64,000 nt of DNA, taken from the NCBI GenBank assembly GCA_900475325.1, contig LS483371.1:5307501-5371500 (forward strand), given 5' to 3'. The position numbers and the translations under genes are program-made. The DNA comes from Paucimonas lemoignei. GTDB lineage: Bacteria > Pseudomonadota > Gammaproteobacteria > Pseudomonadales > Pseudomonadaceae. A model generated the notes under the pieces. That model saw only the letters and a program-made list of their open reading frames with translations, made no database searches and had not been told where the DNA came from. Shown here in pieces: positions 51,828 to 62,350 of the stretch (position 1 is the first letter of the stretch; each line of letters starts with the position of its first letter).

Positions 51828-53822
51828 TCATGCGTCGTGGCGCAGTCGGACGGCTGGGGAAATCGCGTCGGCGGGTTGTTTATCGCATCGCAGCGGCACG
51901 CTCACGATAAAACAGCTGCCCTTGCCAGATTCAGAGCGATGGCTGAGCCGGCCACCTTGCAACTCCATCAGCTGCGAACAGATCGCCAGGCCAATCCCCA
52001 GCCCGCCGTACTGGCGCGTCAGCGAACCATCGAGCTGGAAGAAATGCTGATACAGGGTCGCTTCGTCCATACGCCCAAAGCCAATGCCGCTGTCGACCAC
52101 CTCGACGAATAACTGCAGCGCGCCGCCGCCCTCGTGCTGGGCCCGTACCCGCACCTTGACGGCCCCTGACACCGTGAACTTGATGGCGTTATCCACCAGG
52201 CATTCCAGGCATTGGCTCAGCTTGCCCACATCGCCGATCACCCTGTCGGACAGCGATTCGACCATTTCGATAGAGAAGCTCAGCCCCTTGGCGTAGGCCG
52301 CATCAGCGAAACGCTCGCGCAGTTTCACAAACACATAATCCAGGCTGAAAGGCTCGCGGATCAGGCTGACGCGACCGGCCTGCAGCTCACTCAAGGTCAG
52401 GATCGAATTAACCAGGTTCATCATGTCTTCGGCAGAACTGGCGGCCGTTTGGTGGTAGGACGCCAACTCCTCGCTCAACTCAACGGTTTGCATCAGTTCC
52501 AGTGAGCCGATCACGCCATTCATTGGCGTGCGCAACTCGTGGGTCAGCGAGGCGAGGAATTCATCCTTGAGGCGGTTGGAAGCGGCGAGTTGCTGGTTGG
52601 CGCGCTCCAGGTTTTCGCTGGCTTCGCGCATCACCTGCGCATGCTCCTGGCGACTCTGGTTGATGCGTGCCGCCAGGGCCATGGACAACAATGCAGCCTC
52701 CAGCGCCGAGCCGATCTGATTGGCGTACATGGTGAAGAAGGAATGCGGCAGATAACCCATCATCATGGCGACATGTATTGAGCTGCCCAACAGAAAGGCC
52801 GTCCATGCCACCACGAAATAAAAGGCAATGGGCACTTTGTGGACCATGGCGGTAATGCCCGCGACAAACACCATCACAGTGAACGTCAATACGACCGCGC
52901 CGGACAGCCGCAATGCCAGGCCGAAGTTCGGCACCAGGCTCAACGCCATGATCAGCCCGGCGGCCACCATCAACAGCACCAGCGAGCGGTCAAGCCAGAG
53001 GCCGATGGTGCGGGTCTGCAGAAAGGATCGGGAGAACTGGCAGGCAAACAGGATCGACAGCATCAAGAGAAAGACCGGCGCCAGATTGGCCAACCATGGG
53101 TTCTCAGGCCAGAGAAACTCGACTCCGATGCCATTGAGCGAAATCTGATAGAGCGCGAACGGCGCGATATACAGCACGTAATACAAATAACTGGGGTCGC
53201 GCACGCCCACATAAATGCACAGGTTGTAGATCAGCATCACCAGCAGCACACCGAACAGCACACCCAGTACATATAAACGCGAAGGTTGCTCCTCCAGATA
53301 GGCGCTGGTGCTCCACAGCGCAAGGGGGACCTGCATCGAGCTTGAACTCTTGACCCTGAGGTAGACCGTTTTGCTCTGCCCCGGCAGCAAAGGCAACTCG
53401 AACAGGTAGTTGTTCTGTTTTATCTGACGAGAGTGGAAGGGCAGCATATCGCCCGTCTGCCAGGCCAGCTTCTGGGTGCCATCGACATCAGGCAGATAGA
53501 AGTCGACGTAATCCAGGGGCGGGTAGGCCAGCTCCAGCAGCCAGTCGCGATGGACCCTGGCGTCCCTGGGCCGATACAACAGGTCGACACGCAGCCAGAA
53601 CGCCGAACTTGAAAACCCGGCATTCAGCGACTCGGTGCGCAGCGGCTTGAAGCTGTCGGACATGGCGGGCGAGCTGACGTCGCTGATGGTCGCATCGCCA
53701 TTGATGTCCTCGAACACCTCGACCCCACGGCTGAGCGTCAGGCCCCGGGTGCTCTCATCGAATTCGACGGCTCCGACCCACTGAGGCAAAAATAAGACCA
53801 GCATGATCAGCAAATTGCGCAT
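51828..53822 (-). CDS. ladS: Sensor histidine kinase LadS without a receiver domain
   Basis: A 664-residue 7TM sensor kinase. Signal peptide near 1-18; the periplasmic 7TMR-DISMED2 domain near 20-175; seven membrane segments near 183-385; a coiled linker near 390-425; the HisKA domain with phospho-His 428 (LASLTHELRTPMNG); and HATPase motifs DNAIKF, DSGIGFG and GGLGIGLAI to about 640. P. aeruginosa LadS (795 residues as I recall) carries an extra C-terminal receiver; here the protein stops right after HATPase (SVPLRC...RLRHDA), and no receiver follows. LadS acts on GacS to promote sRNA expression. Start at 53822 by signal peptide; the frame extends upstream through a repeat-like leader. Confidence 0.86.
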   Translation of the reverse strand: MRNLLIMLVLFLPQWVGAVEFDESTRGLTLSRGVEVFEDINGDATISDVSSPAMSDSFKPLRTESLNAGFSSSAFWLRVDLLYRPRDARVHRDWLLELAYPPLDYVDFYLPDVDGTQKLAWQTGDMLPFHSRQIKQNNYLFELPLLPGQSKTVYLRVKSSSSMQVPLALWSTSAYLEEQPSRLYVLGVLFGVLLVMLIYNLCIYVGVRDPSYLYYVLYIAPFALYQISLNGIGVEFLWPENPWLANLAPVFLLMLSILFACQFSRSFLQTRTIGLWLDRSLVLLMVAAGLIMALSLVPNFGLALRLSGAVVLTFTVMVFVAGITAMVHKVPIAFYFVVAWTAFLLGSSIHVAMMMGYLPHSFFTMYANQIGSALEAALLSMALAARINQSRQEHAQVMREASENLERANQQLAASNRLKDEFLASLTHELRTPMNGVIGSLELMQTVELSEELASYHQTAASSAEDMMNLVNSILTLSELQAGRVSLIREPFSLDYVFVKLRERFADAAYAKGLSFSIEMVESLSDRVIGDVGKLSQCLECLVDNAIKFTVSGAVKVRVRAQHEGGGALQLFVEVVDSGIGFGRMDEATLYQHFFQLDGSLTRQYGGLGIGLAICSQLMELQGGRLSHRSESGKGSCFIVSVPLRCDKQPADAISPAVRLRHDA

Positions 53823-54355
53823 AAAGCCCCGGAAAGGTACGTCAGCCTGCCCCTTCCATTGGAGCGATGGTTCCCGCGCAGACAGTTTGAAAACTACTGC
53901 GCTCGGCAATACTGCGTTAAAAACAGGCGAAAAATGCTCATTTAGAACACCTAGACTCCGCTTTTTCGCCTGTTTTTGCCTTGTCTTGCCTTCGCTCGCT
54001 ACGTTTTCATACAGTCTGCGCGAGTCCTGATGTTTCAGAGTAGTTGCAGATCGGCCATCAACATAGCCCGCAACACACTTGGGCACGACCGGCAATTACG
54101 CCATAACTCATGGCTAGTCAGATCAATCGCGCCTGTCCGTTCAAAACACCCGCCCGGAGCATAGCTGGCAAAAGGCTTTCAGGGCCACTTTTAAAACCGC
54201 AGAAAAGGCTCTAGATCAACACTCACAGGCTTTGTGACAGTATTCAGTCCGTGAATATGGGGCCGTTACATCCGCTTGATATCGCTTTAGCCTGTTAGAA
54301 AAATCCGCAGGCGATAGGCGGCCTCGAAAAAAGTTTAGTGGTAAGCTCGCGCTCC
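53823..54355. other. Intergenic region between ladS and thiD
   Basis: 533 bp between divergent ladS and thiD. No TPP riboswitch core is seen before thiD. The ladS side contains a long inverted repeat (separate entry). AT-richer than average on the thiD side. Confidence 0.6.
53919..53977. repeat. 16-bp perfect inverted repeat in the ladS leader
   Basis: AAAAACAGGCGAAAAA (53919-53934) and TTTTTCGCCTGTTTTT (53962-53977) flank a 27-bp loop. The surrounding sequence (AGCGAAGGCAAGACAAGG on the minus strand) resembles an interspersed Pseudomonas element I have seen before but cannot name. It lies about 100 bp upstream of the ladS start. Confidence 0.7.
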
Positions 54356-55153
54356 ATGACTATCTACTCCTCCCGCCCTGTTGTCCTTTGCCTTTCCGGC
54401 CACGATCCAAGTGGTGGTGCCGGTTTGCAGGCAGATATCGAAGCCCTTCTCGCTCAAGGCTGTCACGCGGCCCCGGCAGTGACTGCGTTAACCGTGCAAG
54501 ACACGGTCAACGTCACTGACTTCCGGGTGCTGGACCGTGAATGGGTACTGGCCCAGGCCAATGCCGTGCTCAACGACTCGACAGTGGCTGCCGTGAAGCT
54601 GGGCATGCTCGGTTCGCTGGAAATGGTCGACACCATCGTCGAACTGCTGACAGCGCATCCGCATCTGCCGATGGTGTGTGACCCGGTATTGCGCGCGGGC
54701 GGCGGCGGTCAGCTGGGCAAGGATGAAGTCGGCTACGCCATGCGTGAGCGCCTGCTGCCGCTGGCGACCATCGCCACACCGAATCTGCCTGAGGCACGCA
54801 TCCTGGCCGAACTGCCCGAAGGCACAGCGGACGAATGTGCAGCGAAACTGCTGCCGTTCTGCGAGCACCTGCTGATCACCGGCGGGCATGGCGATGAGGA
54901 ACAAGTCCACAACCGTCTTTACATCCGGGGCGGCGAAACCCGAACCTTTACCTGCCAGCGTCTGCCTGGCAGTTATCACGGCTCGGGTTGCACGCTGGCC
55001 AGCGCATTGGCAGGCCGACTGGCCCAAGGGGAAAACCTGATCAGCGCGGTGCAGACGGCGCTGGACTACACTTGGCGGACGTTGCGCGATGCCGAGCAGT
55101 TGGGCAAAGGACAATTCGTCCCCCGCCGCCTGCCCTTGGATTTCTGCTCGTAA
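54356..55153 (+). CDS. thiD: Hydroxymethylpyrimidine/phosphomethylpyrimidine kinase
   Basis: A 265-residue ribokinase-fold enzyme that phosphorylates HMP and HMP-P in thiamine synthesis. [18 protein letters not shown] near 14-31 binds substrate, KLGMLGS near 82 and [11 protein letters not shown] follow, and [16 protein letters not shown] near 209-224 is the anion hole with the catalytic Cys/Asp region. 23 bp before thiE. No TPP riboswitch upstream. Confidence 0.9.
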   Translation: MTIYSSRPVVLCLSGHDPSGGAGLQADIEALLAQGCHAAPAVTALTVQDTVNVTDFRVLDREWVLAQANAVLNDSTVAAVKLGMLGSLEMVDTIVELLTAHPHLPMVCDPVLRAGGGGQLGKDEVGYAMRERLLPLATIATPNLPEARILAELPEGTADECAAKLLPFCEHLLITGGHGDEEQVHNRLYIRGGETRTFTCQRLPGSYHGSGCTLASALAGRLAQGENLISAVQTALDYTWRTLRDAEQLGKGQFVPRRLPLDFCS

Positions 55154-55176
55154 CGCCACGTGATGAGGCTCCAACC

Positions 55177-55803
55177 ATGAAACTTCGTGGCCTTTATGCC
55201 ATTACCGACAGGCAACTGTTGGCTGGCAAATTTCTGTCCTATGTCGAGGCCGCGCTTGATGGCGGTGTCACGCTGTTGCAATACCGCGACAAAGGCAGCG
55301 ACGAAACCCGCCGCCTGCGCGAAGCCACTGAGCTGCTCAAGCTCTGCCAGCGCTACAAGACCCAATTGATCATCAATGACGACGCTGACCTGGCCGCGCG
55401 GCTGGATGTCGGCGTGCACATGGGGCAAACCGACGGCTCGTTGACTGACGCCCGAGGTTTGCTCGGCCACAAGGCCATCGTCGGCGCGACCTGCCACGGC
55501 AGTCTTGAGATGGCCGAAAAAGCCAGAGCCGAAGGCGCCAGTTACATCGCCTTCGGACGCTTTTTCAACTCCACGACCAAACCCGGTGCACCGGCGATCG
55601 AGCTGGATGTCTTGCGTCAGGCCCGGGCGCGCTTTCATCTGCCGATTGCCGTCATCGGCGGCATCACTCTGGAGAACGCGCCCCCGCTGGTGGAGCATGG
55701 CGCCGATCTGTTGGCCGTCGTACACGGCCTGTTCGGCGCCGAAAACACCCAGGAAGTCACCCGCCGCGCCCGCGCCTTCAACGCTCTGCTGAAAAGAGCC
55801 TGA
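55177..55803 (+). CDS. thiE: Thiamine-phosphate synthase
   Basis: A 208-residue TIM-barrel enzyme that joins HMP-PP and HET-P to thiamine phosphate. [10 protein letters not shown] near 33-42, [10 protein letters not shown] near 63, GVHMGQTD near 77-84, [13 protein letters not shown] near 127-139 and the phosphate loop [10 protein letters not shown] near 165-174 are all present. Short for the family but complete. Operon with thiD, 23-bp gap. Confidence 0.9.
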   Translation: MKLRGLYAITDRQLLAGKFLSYVEAALDGGVTLLQYRDKGSDETRRLREATELLKLCQRYKTQLIINDDADLAARLDVGVHMGQTDGSLTDARGLLGHKAIVGATCHGSLEMAEKARAEGASYIAFGRFFNSTTKPGAPAIELDVLRQARARFHLPIAVIGGITLENAPPLVEHGADLLAVVHGLFGAENTQEVTRRARAFNALLKRA

Positions 55804-55842
55804 CCGCGCCGCCCCTATTCCGATTAAGCCAGAGACCTTCTC

Positions 55843-57126
55843 ATGTCCCGTTCTGAAACCTTGTTCGCCAACGCTCAAAAACACATCCCCGGCGGCGTGA
55901 ACTCCCCCGTCCGAGCCTTCAAGAGCGTGGGCGGCACGCCGTTGTTCTTCAAACATGCGGAAGGCGCCTACGTCACCGATGAGGACGACAAGCGCTACGT
56001 TGACTACGTCGGTTCGTGGGGCCCGATGATCCTCGGCCATAGCCATCCGGAAGTGCTGGACGCCGTGCGCAACCAGCTGCAACACGGTCTGTCCTACGGC
56101 GCGCCAACCGCCATGGAAACCGAAATGGCCGATCTGGTCTGCTCCATCGTGCCGTCGATGGAAATGGTGCGCATGGTCAGCTCCGGAACCGAAGCGACCA
56201 TGAGCGCGATCCGCCTGGCCCGTGGCTTCACCGGCCGCGACAGCATCCTCAAGTTCGAAGGCTGCTACCACGGCCACTCCGACAGCCTGCTGGTCAAGGC
56301 CGGTTCCGGCGCACTGACCCTGGGCGTGCCGAGTTCGCCGGGTGTGCCTGCCGCATTCGCCAAACACACGCTGACTGTGCCGTTCAACGACCTGGCAGCG
56401 GTTAAAGAGCTACTGGCCGAAGTGGGTCAGGAAGTCGCGTGCATCATCGTTGAACCGGTAGCGGGCAACATGAACTGCGTGCCGCCTGCGCCGGGTTACC
56501 TGCAAGGCTTGCGCGACCTGTGCGATGAGCACGGCGTGGTGCTGATCTTCGACGAAGTGATGACCGGTTTCCGTGTGGCCTTGGGTGGCGCTCAGGCTTA
56601 CTACGGCGTCACGCCGGACCTCAGCACTTTCGGCAAAATCATCGGCGGCGGCATGCCGGTGGGCTGCTTCGGCGGCAAACGCGAAATCATGTCGCACATC
56701 GCGCCGCTCGGCCCGGTTTACCAGGCAGGCACCTTGTCCGGTAACCCATTGGCGATGGCCGCTGGTCTGACCACTCTGCGTCTGATCAGCCGTCCTGGCT
56801 TCCACGACGAGCTCAGCGACTTCACCCGCCGCCTCCTCGAAGGCCTGCAGCAACGCGCCGACGCCGCTGGCATCCCGTTTGTGACCACCCAAGCGGGCGG
56901 CATGTTTGGCCTGTATTTCAGCGACGCCAAGGAAATCGTCACCTTCAATGACGTCATGACCAGCGACGCCGACCGTTTCAAGCGCTTCTTCCACCTGATG
57001 CTCGAAGGTGGCGTCTACCTGGCCCCAAGCGCATTCGAAGCCGGCTTCACCTCCATCGCCCACGGTGACGAAGAACTGAAACTGACCCTGGGTGCAGCCG
57101 AGAAGGCGTTTGCGGCGTTGAAATAA
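55843..57126 (+). CDS. hemL: Glutamate-1-semialdehyde 2,1-aminomutase
   Basis: A 427-residue PLP enzyme converting glutamate-1-semialdehyde to 5-aminolevulinate for haem. [16 protein letters not shown] near 121-136 and the Lys of [13 protein letters not shown] near 263-275 are PLP motifs; [12 protein letters not shown] near 16-27 is the family N terminus. Starts 39 bp after thiE, so read-through is possible. Confidence 0.93.
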   Translation: MSRSETLFANAQKHIPGGVNSPVRAFKSVGGTPLFFKHAEGAYVTDEDDKRYVDYVGSWGPMILGHSHPEVLDAVRNQLQHGLSYGAPTAMETEMADLVCSIVPSMEMVRMVSSGTEATMSAIRLARGFTGRDSILKFEGCYHGHSDSLLVKAGSGALTLGVPSSPGVPAAFAKHTLTVPFNDLAAVKELLAEVGQEVACIIVEPVAGNMNCVPPAPGYLQGLRDLCDEHGVVLIFDEVMTGFRVALGGAQAYYGVTPDLSTFGKIIGGGMPVGCFGGKREIMSHIAPLGPVYQAGTLSGNPLAMAAGLTTLRLISRPGFHDELSDFTRRLLEGLQQRADAAGIPFVTTQAGGMFGLYFSDAKEIVTFNDVMTSDADRFKRFFHLMLEGGVYLAPSAFEAGFTSIAHGDEELKLTLGAAEKAFAALK

Positions 57127-57140
57127 GCACCGCGAGCGTC

Positions 57141-57233
57141 CCGTGGGACCGGCTTCAGCCGGGAAGAGGCCGGTACATCCGCAACATATGTACCGCCATA
57201 AGTGTTGTCTTCCCGGCTAAAGCCGGTCCCACG
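57141..57233. repeat. REP pair (REPIN), CCGGCTTNAGCCGG class
   Basis: CCGTGGGACCGGCTTCAGCC facing GGCTAAAGCCGGTCCCACG after hemL. Confidence 0.88.
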
Positions 57234-57390
57234 CAATCTCCACATCGCTTAAAACCGGGCTTTTCAGTCCCGCGCAGCAGAAAATCCGTAAAGACTTTGT
57301 AAGGTTGGCCTCGCTTATTTCATAATGCGCAGCCAGCACGTTTAGCTGGACGGGTACGCCCGCACCTTTTTCAGAGGTAAGTCGATTCCC

Positions 57391-57939
57391 ATGAACCGCA
57401 CCGGCCGCACCCTTGCATTGGGCTGCCTGTTGCTTATTCATCCCCTGCTGGCGAATGCAGGCGGCAACTCGTTGTTAATCCCAGCGGTGGGTCGTTGCAC
57501 CCTCAATACCCAGCCAGACAACCTGCCCGCAGCGCTTTCGGCCTGTGAGCAAGCTGCCGATTCCGGGGATGCACAAGCACAATACGAGTTGGGCGAGTTT
57601 TACTACGACGGTAAACACGCTCAACGCGATCTGCCCAAGGCGCTCGGTTATTTCGAGAAAGCTTCGCTGCAAGGTCATCCCCAGGCGCAATACCAACTGG
57701 GCATGATGTTCGCGAAGGGGGAAGGCGTGCAGGCCAATAATATTCAGGCGTATATCGTCCTGAAGATGGCCTCGGTCAATGGTTCTGAAGATGCGCTGGA
57801 TGCGGCCGATGAAGTGTCCGAGCGCATGCAGCGCGACGAGCTCGAAGTCGCGACCCAGGTGCTGGGCCAGATCTTCCGCAAATACCTGCTTGAACTGCAA
57901 ACCGCTGAAGGCCGCACGCCGTTTGCGCCGCTGCCGTAA
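57391..57939 (+). CDS. Sel1-repeat exported protein
   Basis: A 182-residue protein with a signal peptide near 1-23 (LALGCLLLIHPLLANA). Two to three Sel1-like repeats follow: GDAQAQYELGEFYYDGKH near 59-76 and GHPQAQYQLGMMFAKGEGV near 94-112. Such repeats mediate protein-protein contact. Periplasmic location inferred. No partner evident; it is convergent with the DUF1820 gene. Confidence 0.83.
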   Translation: MNRTGRTLALGCLLLIHPLLANAGGNSLLIPAVGRCTLNTQPDNLPAALSACEQAADSGDAQAQYELGEFYYDGKHAQRDLPKALGYFEKASLQGHPQAQYQLGMMFAKGEGVQANNIQAYIVLKMASVNGSEDALDAADEVSERMQRDELEVATQVLGQIFRKYLLELQTAEGRTPFAPLP

Positions 57940-57975
57940 TCCCGGGATCCGACAGCTCGTTCTATTCCCTTAGCG

Positions 57976-58302
57976 TTACTTGTCCGTCATCGGCATCGGA
58001 AACGGCATCACGTTGCTGGTGCCGCGCGCTTCGCTGATCTTCGGAACGCCCACTCGCTCGACTTCGTCGATGCGCACTATCGAATGCATCGGCACAAAAC
58101 TGCGCACCACGCCTTCGAACTGGGCCTTCAACTTCTCTTCGCTCGGGTCCACTACAACGGTCGTGCGCTCGCCGAAGACGAATTCCTCAACTTCCAGAAA
58201 CCCCCACAGATCACTTTGATAGATCTGCTTGGCGTACATTTCGAACACCTGGCCCTGGTTGAGGAAAATCACCTTGTAGATTGGAGCTTCGCGTTTGGTC
58301 AT
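57976..58302 (-). CDS. DUF1820 family protein
   Basis: A 108-residue cytosolic protein of DUF1820. The block YKVIFLNQGQVFEMYAKQIY near 9-28, FLEVEEFVFGERT near 35-47 and FVPMHSIVRIDEVERVG near 69-85 are well conserved. Function unknown. Divergent from miaB, with 132 bp between. Confidence 0.84.
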   Translation of the reverse strand: MTKREAPIYKVIFLNQGQVFEMYAKQIYQSDLWGFLEVEEFVFGERTTVVVDPSEEKLKAQFEGVVRSFVPMHSIVRIDEVERVGVPKISEARGTSNVMPFPMPMTDK

Positions 58303-58434
58303 ATAGGACGGGTAAGAATCGGGGACTTAAAAGAGGGCGCGAACTATAGCATGCCCGTTCGATAGACGACGCTAGGAAGCAGCGACCCACGCCACTATAA
58401 TGCGCGGTTCTTTGAACCACCTGATGACGTACGC

Positions 58435-59763
58435 ATGGCCAAGAAGCTTTATATCGAAACCCACGGTTGCCAGATGAACGAGTACGACAGCTCGCGCATG
58501 GTCGATCTGCTGGGCGAACATCAAGCCCTGGAAGTCACCGCTCGTGCGGAAGATGCCGACGTCATCCTGCTCAATACCTGCTCGATTCGCGAACGCGCCC
58601 AGGACCGGGTCTACTCCCAGCTGGGCCGCTGGCGCGAACTGAAGCTGGCCAATCCGGAAATGGTGATCGCCGTGGGAGGTTGCGTGGCCAGCCAGGAAGG
58701 TGCCGCCATTCGCGACCGCGCCCCGTATGTGGACGTGGTCTTCGGCCCACAGACGCTGCACCGCCTGCCGGAAATGATCGACGCCGCACGCATCACCCGC
58801 CTGCCGCAGGTGGATGTCTCGTTCCCGGAGATCGAAAAATTCGACCACTTGCCCGAGCCACGCGTCGATGGCCCGAGCGCGTATGTGTCGGTGATGGAAG
58901 GCTGCAGCAAGTACTGCACGTTCTGCGTGGTGCCTTACACCCGGGGCGAAGAAGTTAGTCGGCCATTCGACGACGTGGTCGCTGAAGTCATCCACCTGGC
59001 CGAAAACGGCGTGCGGGAAGTGACCCTGCTGGGCCAGAACGTCAATGGCTACCGCGCCACGACTCATGACGGGCGCCCTGCTGATCTTGCCGACCTGATC
59101 CGCGTAGTGGCTGCAGTGGACGGCATCGACCGCATTCGCTACACCACCTCGCACCCGCTGGAATTCTCCGACAGCCTGATCCAGGCCCACGCCGAAGTGC
59201 CGGAGCTGGTCAAACACCTGCATTTGCCGGTGCAGTCGGGCTCGGACCGGATTCTTGCGGCGATGAAGCGCAACCACACGACCCTCGAGTACAAGTCACG
59301 GCTGCGCAAACTGAAAGCCGCCGTACCGGGCATCAGCATCAGTTCGGACTTCATCGTCGGCTTCCCCGGCGAAACCGAGAAAGACTTCGACAACACCATG
59401 AAGCTGATCGAAGACGTAGGTTTCGACTTCTCGTTCTCGTTCGTCTACAGCCCGCGCCCTGGCACACCGGCCGCTGACCTTAAAGACGACACCCCGGAAG
59501 CACTGAAAAAAGAACGCCTGGCTGCGCTGCAACATCGTCTGAATCAGCAGGGTTTCGAGATCAGCCGACAAATGGTCGGCAGCATCCAGCGCATTCTGGT
59601 GACCGACTACTCCAAGAAGGACCCAGGCGAGCTGCAAGGGCGCACCGAGAACAACCGGATCGTCAACTTCCGCTGCGCCAACCCCAAGCTGATCGGCCAG
59701 TTCGCCGACGTGCACATCGATGATGCCCAGCCGCACTCGTTGCGCGGGTCGCTGCTCCAATAG
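58435..59763 (+). CDS. miaB: tRNA-2-methylthio-N6-dimethylallyladenosine synthase
   Basis: A 442-residue radical-SAM methylthiotransferase that adds the 2-methylthio group to i6A37 in tRNA. The N-terminal cluster Cys appear in [19 protein letters not shown] and GGCVASQ; the radical-SAM motif is [12 protein letters not shown] near 153-164. A TRAM domain ends the protein. First of the miaB-ybeZ-ybeY-corC-lnt group, separated from phoH/ybeZ by a hairpin. Confidence 0.93.
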   Translation: MAKKLYIETHGCQMNEYDSSRMVDLLGEHQALEVTARAEDADVILLNTCSIRERAQDRVYSQLGRWRELKLANPEMVIAVGGCVASQEGAAIRDRAPYVDVVFGPQTLHRLPEMIDAARITRLPQVDVSFPEIEKFDHLPEPRVDGPSAYVSVMEGCSKYCTFCVVPYTRGEEVSRPFDDVVAEVIHLAENGVREVTLLGQNVNGYRATTHDGRPADLADLIRVVAAVDGIDRIRYTTSHPLEFSDSLIQAHAEVPELVKHLHLPVQSGSDRILAAMKRNHTTLEYKSRLRKLKAAVPGISISSDFIVGFPGETEKDFDNTMKLIEDVGFDFSFSFVYSPRPGTPAADLKDDTPEALKKERLAALQHRLNQQGFEISRQMVGSIQRILVTDYSKKDPGELQGRTENNRIVNFRCANPKLIGQFADVHIDDAQPHSLRGSLLQ

Positions 59764-59774
59764 GCGCATCCCAT

Positions 59775-59849
59775 CTGTAGGAGCTGCCGAAGGCTGCGAA
59801 ATCGGTTCGTCTGACACACCGCCTTCGCAGCCTTCGGCAGCTCCTACAG
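59775..59849. repeat. REP-type hairpin, GGAGCTGCC class
   Basis: CTGTAGGAGCTGCCGAAGGC facing GCCTTCGGCAGCTCCTACAG between miaB and phoH; it may attenuate read-through. Confidence 0.88.
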
Positions 59850-59961
59850 GATGGATGGGCTTCATCCTGCACAACCTTTCTCAAGTCAGAGCTTTCGCAC
59901 ACTGGTCGCAGGGTTTATCCTTCGTTTCACATCAATTGCCCCAGGGCGGCTAAAAACGACC

Positions 59962-60984
59962 TTGAACGTACAAGTCGAACCACTTCGTTTTACCCTCGAA
60001 CCTTTCGAGGCCTATCGCTTCGCAAATCTGTGCGGGCAGCTGGATGAGAATCTGCGCCTCATCGAACAGCGCCTGAACATCGAGATCCGCAATCGCGGAA
60101 ACCAGTTCGAGCTGATTGGCGATCCCCAACAAACCACCTCGGCCGAGAATCTGCTGCGCCGCCTGTACCGGGAAACCAAGAGTACGGAGCTGTCACCGGA
60201 TATGGTTCACCTGTTCCTCCAGGAATCAGGCGTCGAAGAGCTGGACAACCATCCTGCCGCCGATCCTGGCGTGGCCCTGCGCACCAAAAAAGGCATGATT
60301 CGCCCTCGCGGCCTGAATCAGCAGCGCTATGTCAAAGAGATCCTCGGCAACGACATCAACTTCGGCATCGGCCCAGCCGGCACCGGCAAGACCTATCTCG
60401 CAGTGGCCTGCGCCGTGGACGCGCTGGAGCGTGAACAGATCCGCCGCATCCTGTTGGTGCGACCGGCAGTCGAAGCGGGTGAAAAACTCGGCTTCCTGCC
60501 CGGCGATCTGGCACAGAAGATCGACCCGTACCTGCGCCCGCTGTACGACGCCCTGTACGAAATGCTCGGCTTCGAATATGTCGCCAAACTGATCGAAAAA
60601 CAGGTGATTGAAGTCGCCCCGCTGGCCTACATGCGCGGTCGCACGCTCAATAACAGCTTCATCATCCTCGACGAAAGCCAGAACACCACCGTCGAGCAGA
60701 TGAAGATGTTCCTCACCCGGATCGGCTTTGGCTCCACCGCCGTGATCACTGGCGACATCACTCAGGTCGACTTGCCCAAGGGCACCAAGTCCGGCCTGAC
60801 CCATGTCATCGACGTGCTCAAGGACGTGCCGGGTATCAGCTTTACGCACTTCAAGCCTAAAGACGTGGTGCGTCACCCGTTAGTGCAGCGCATTGTCGAA
60901 GCCTACGAGCGCTTCGAAAATCGCCTCGACGACCAGCAGCCAGCGCCTGACAACACATCACGGGAATACCGCCGCGATGCTTGA
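59962..60984 (+). CDS. ybeZ: PhoH family ATPase YbeZ
   Basis: A 340-residue PhoH-like ATPase. Walker A is [12 protein letters not shown] near 139-150, Walker [10 protein letters not shown] near 233, and the N-terminal domain has [18 protein letters not shown]. No ATG fits the family N terminus; a TTG at 59962 gives [10 protein letters not shown] and is the best candidate, while an ATG at 59851 lies inside the upstream hairpin. Forms part of the YbeZ-YbeY-CorC set with roles in rRNA maturation and heat-shock survival. Its end overlaps ybeY by 8 bp. Confidence 0.86.
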   Translation: MNVQVEPLRFTLEPFEAYRFANLCGQLDENLRLIEQRLNIEIRNRGNQFELIGDPQQTTSAENLLRRLYRETKSTELSPDMVHLFLQESGVEELDNHPAADPGVALRTKKGMIRPRGLNQQRYVKEILGNDINFGIGPAGTGKTYLAVACAVDALEREQIRRILLVRPAVEAGEKLGFLPGDLAQKIDPYLRPLYDALYEMLGFEYVAKLIEKQVIEVAPLAYMRGRTLNNSFIILDESQNTTVEQMKMFLTRIGFGSTAVITGDITQVDLPKGTKSGLTHVIDVLKDVPGISFTHFKPKDVVRHPLVQRIVEAYERFENRLDDQQPAPDNTSREYRRDA

Positions 60985-61477
60985 GCTGGACCTGCAACTG
61001 GCGAGTGAAGCAAGCGTGCCAACTGAAGCCCAGTTCCGCCTCTGGTGCGAAATGGGCTTGCGCATGCGCAGTGCCGATTCGGAGCTGACCATCCGGCTGG
61101 TGGATGAAACCGAAGGCCGCGAGCTGAATCACACCTGGCGACACAAAGATTACGCAACCAATGTGCTCTCGTTCCCTGCCGATGTTCCCGACGACATGCT
61201 GGACATCCCGCTGCTGGGTGACCTGGTGATCTGTGCACCGGTCATTGCCCGCGAAGCACAGGAACAAGGCAAGGCGCTCGACGCACATTGGGCGCACATG
61301 GTCATTCATGGCTGCCTTCATCTGTTGGGTTTCGACCACATCGACGATGAAGAAGCCGACGAAATGGAAGCGCTGGAACGAACGTTGCTTAGGGAGTTGG
61401 GCTATCCCGACCCTTATGCCGACGACGACAGCGACGAACATCCACATTCAGCAACACCCAGCAAGGACAACGAGTAA
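60977..61477 (+). CDS. ybeY: Endoribonuclease YbeY (rRNA maturation)
   Basis: A 166-residue UPF0054 metalloprotein. The zinc-binding [15 protein letters not shown] near 111-125 carries the three His. [13 protein letters not shown] ([13 protein letters not shown]) near 76 is conserved. Acts in 16S rRNA 3'-end processing. The 8-bp overlap with ybeZ gives coupled translation; corC follows in 5 bp. Confidence 0.92.
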   Translation: MLELDLQLASEASVPTEAQFRLWCEMGLRMRSADSELTIRLVDETEGRELNHTWRHKDYATNVLSFPADVPDDMLDIPLLGDLVICAPVIAREAQEQGKALDAHWAHMVIHGCLHLLGFDHIDDEEADEMEALERTLLRELGYPDPYADDDSDEHPHSATPSKDNE

Positions 61478-61482
61478 GGGCT

Positions 61483-62325
61483 ATGAGCGAAGATCGATCG
61501 AGCAACGGGCAAAAGTCATGGCTGGGTAAGCTCACCCAGGCTTTTGCCCATGAGCCGAAAAACCGCCAGGAGCTGCTTGAGCTGCTGCGCGAAGCCCATC
61601 AGAACAAGCTACTGGACAGCGAAGCGCTGGCCATCGTCGAAGGCGCCATTCAGGTGGCTGACCTGCAAGTACGGGACATCATGGTCCCGCGCTCGCAGAT
61701 GATCAGCATCAAGGCCTCGCAGTCTCCTCGGGAGTTTCTGCCTGCAGTCATTGACGCGGCCCACTCGCGCTATCCAGTGATTGGCGAGAGCCACGACGAC
61801 GTGCTCGGCGTGCTGCTGGCCAAAGACCTGCTGCCCCTGATCCTCAAGGAAGACGGCGGCGAAGGCGACATCAAGAACCTGCTGCGCCCGGCCACCTTCG
61901 TGCCTGAGTCCAAGCGCCTGAACGTGCTGCTGCGTGAATTTCGCGCCAACCATAACCACATGGCCATCGTCATCGACGAATACGGCGGCGTGGCGGGCCT
62001 GGTGACTATTGAAGACGTGCTGGAACAGATCGTCGGCGATATCGAAGACGAGCACGACGTTGAAGAAGACAGCTACATCAAGCCGCTGCCAAGTGGCGAC
62101 TTCCTGGTCAAGGCGCTTACGCCCATCGAAAGCTTCAACGAGTTTTTCGACAGCGAGTTCTCCGATGACGAGTTCGACACCGTTGGCGGGCTGGTGATGA
62201 GTGCGTTCGGGCACCTGCCCAAGCGTAACGAGATCACCGTGATCGGCGAGTATCGTTTCCGGATTCTCAACGCTGACAGCCGTCGTATTCACTTGCTGCG
62301 TCTGAGCCCTATCTCACGTGCGTAA
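61483..62325 (+). CDS. corC: CorC/HlyC-type CBS-domain protein
   Basis: A 280-residue protein with paired CBS domains ([13 protein letters not shown] near 64-76; [36 protein letters not shown] near 145-182) and a C-terminal transporter-associated CorC_HlyC domain near 195-278. No membrane segment. YbeX/CorC is linked to magnesium/cobalt homeostasis and ribosome maturation. It starts 5 bp after ybeY and is followed by lnt in 25 bp. Confidence 0.9.
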   Translation: MSEDRSSNGQKSWLGKLTQAFAHEPKNRQELLELLREAHQNKLLDSEALAIVEGAIQVADLQVRDIMVPRSQMISIKASQSPREFLPAVIDAAHSRYPVIGESHDDVLGVLLAKDLLPLILKEDGGEGDIKNLLRPATFVPESKRLNVLLREFRANHNHMAIVIDEYGGVAGLVTIEDVLEQIVGDIEDEHDVEEDSYIKPLPSGDFLVKALTPIESFNEFFDSEFSDDEFDTVGGLVMSAFGHLPKRNEITVIGEYRFRILNADSRRIHLLRLSPISRA

Positions 62326-62350
62326 CGCAACACAGCTTTAAGGAATGTAA

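Noticed and set aside
53823..54355. TPP riboswitch before thiD
   Set aside because: The conserved CUGAGA and ACCUGAUC-type core sequences are not present in this leader.
55066..56367. 433-residue open frame opposite thiE and hemL
   Set aside because: Antisense shadow of two conserved genes; no start signal.
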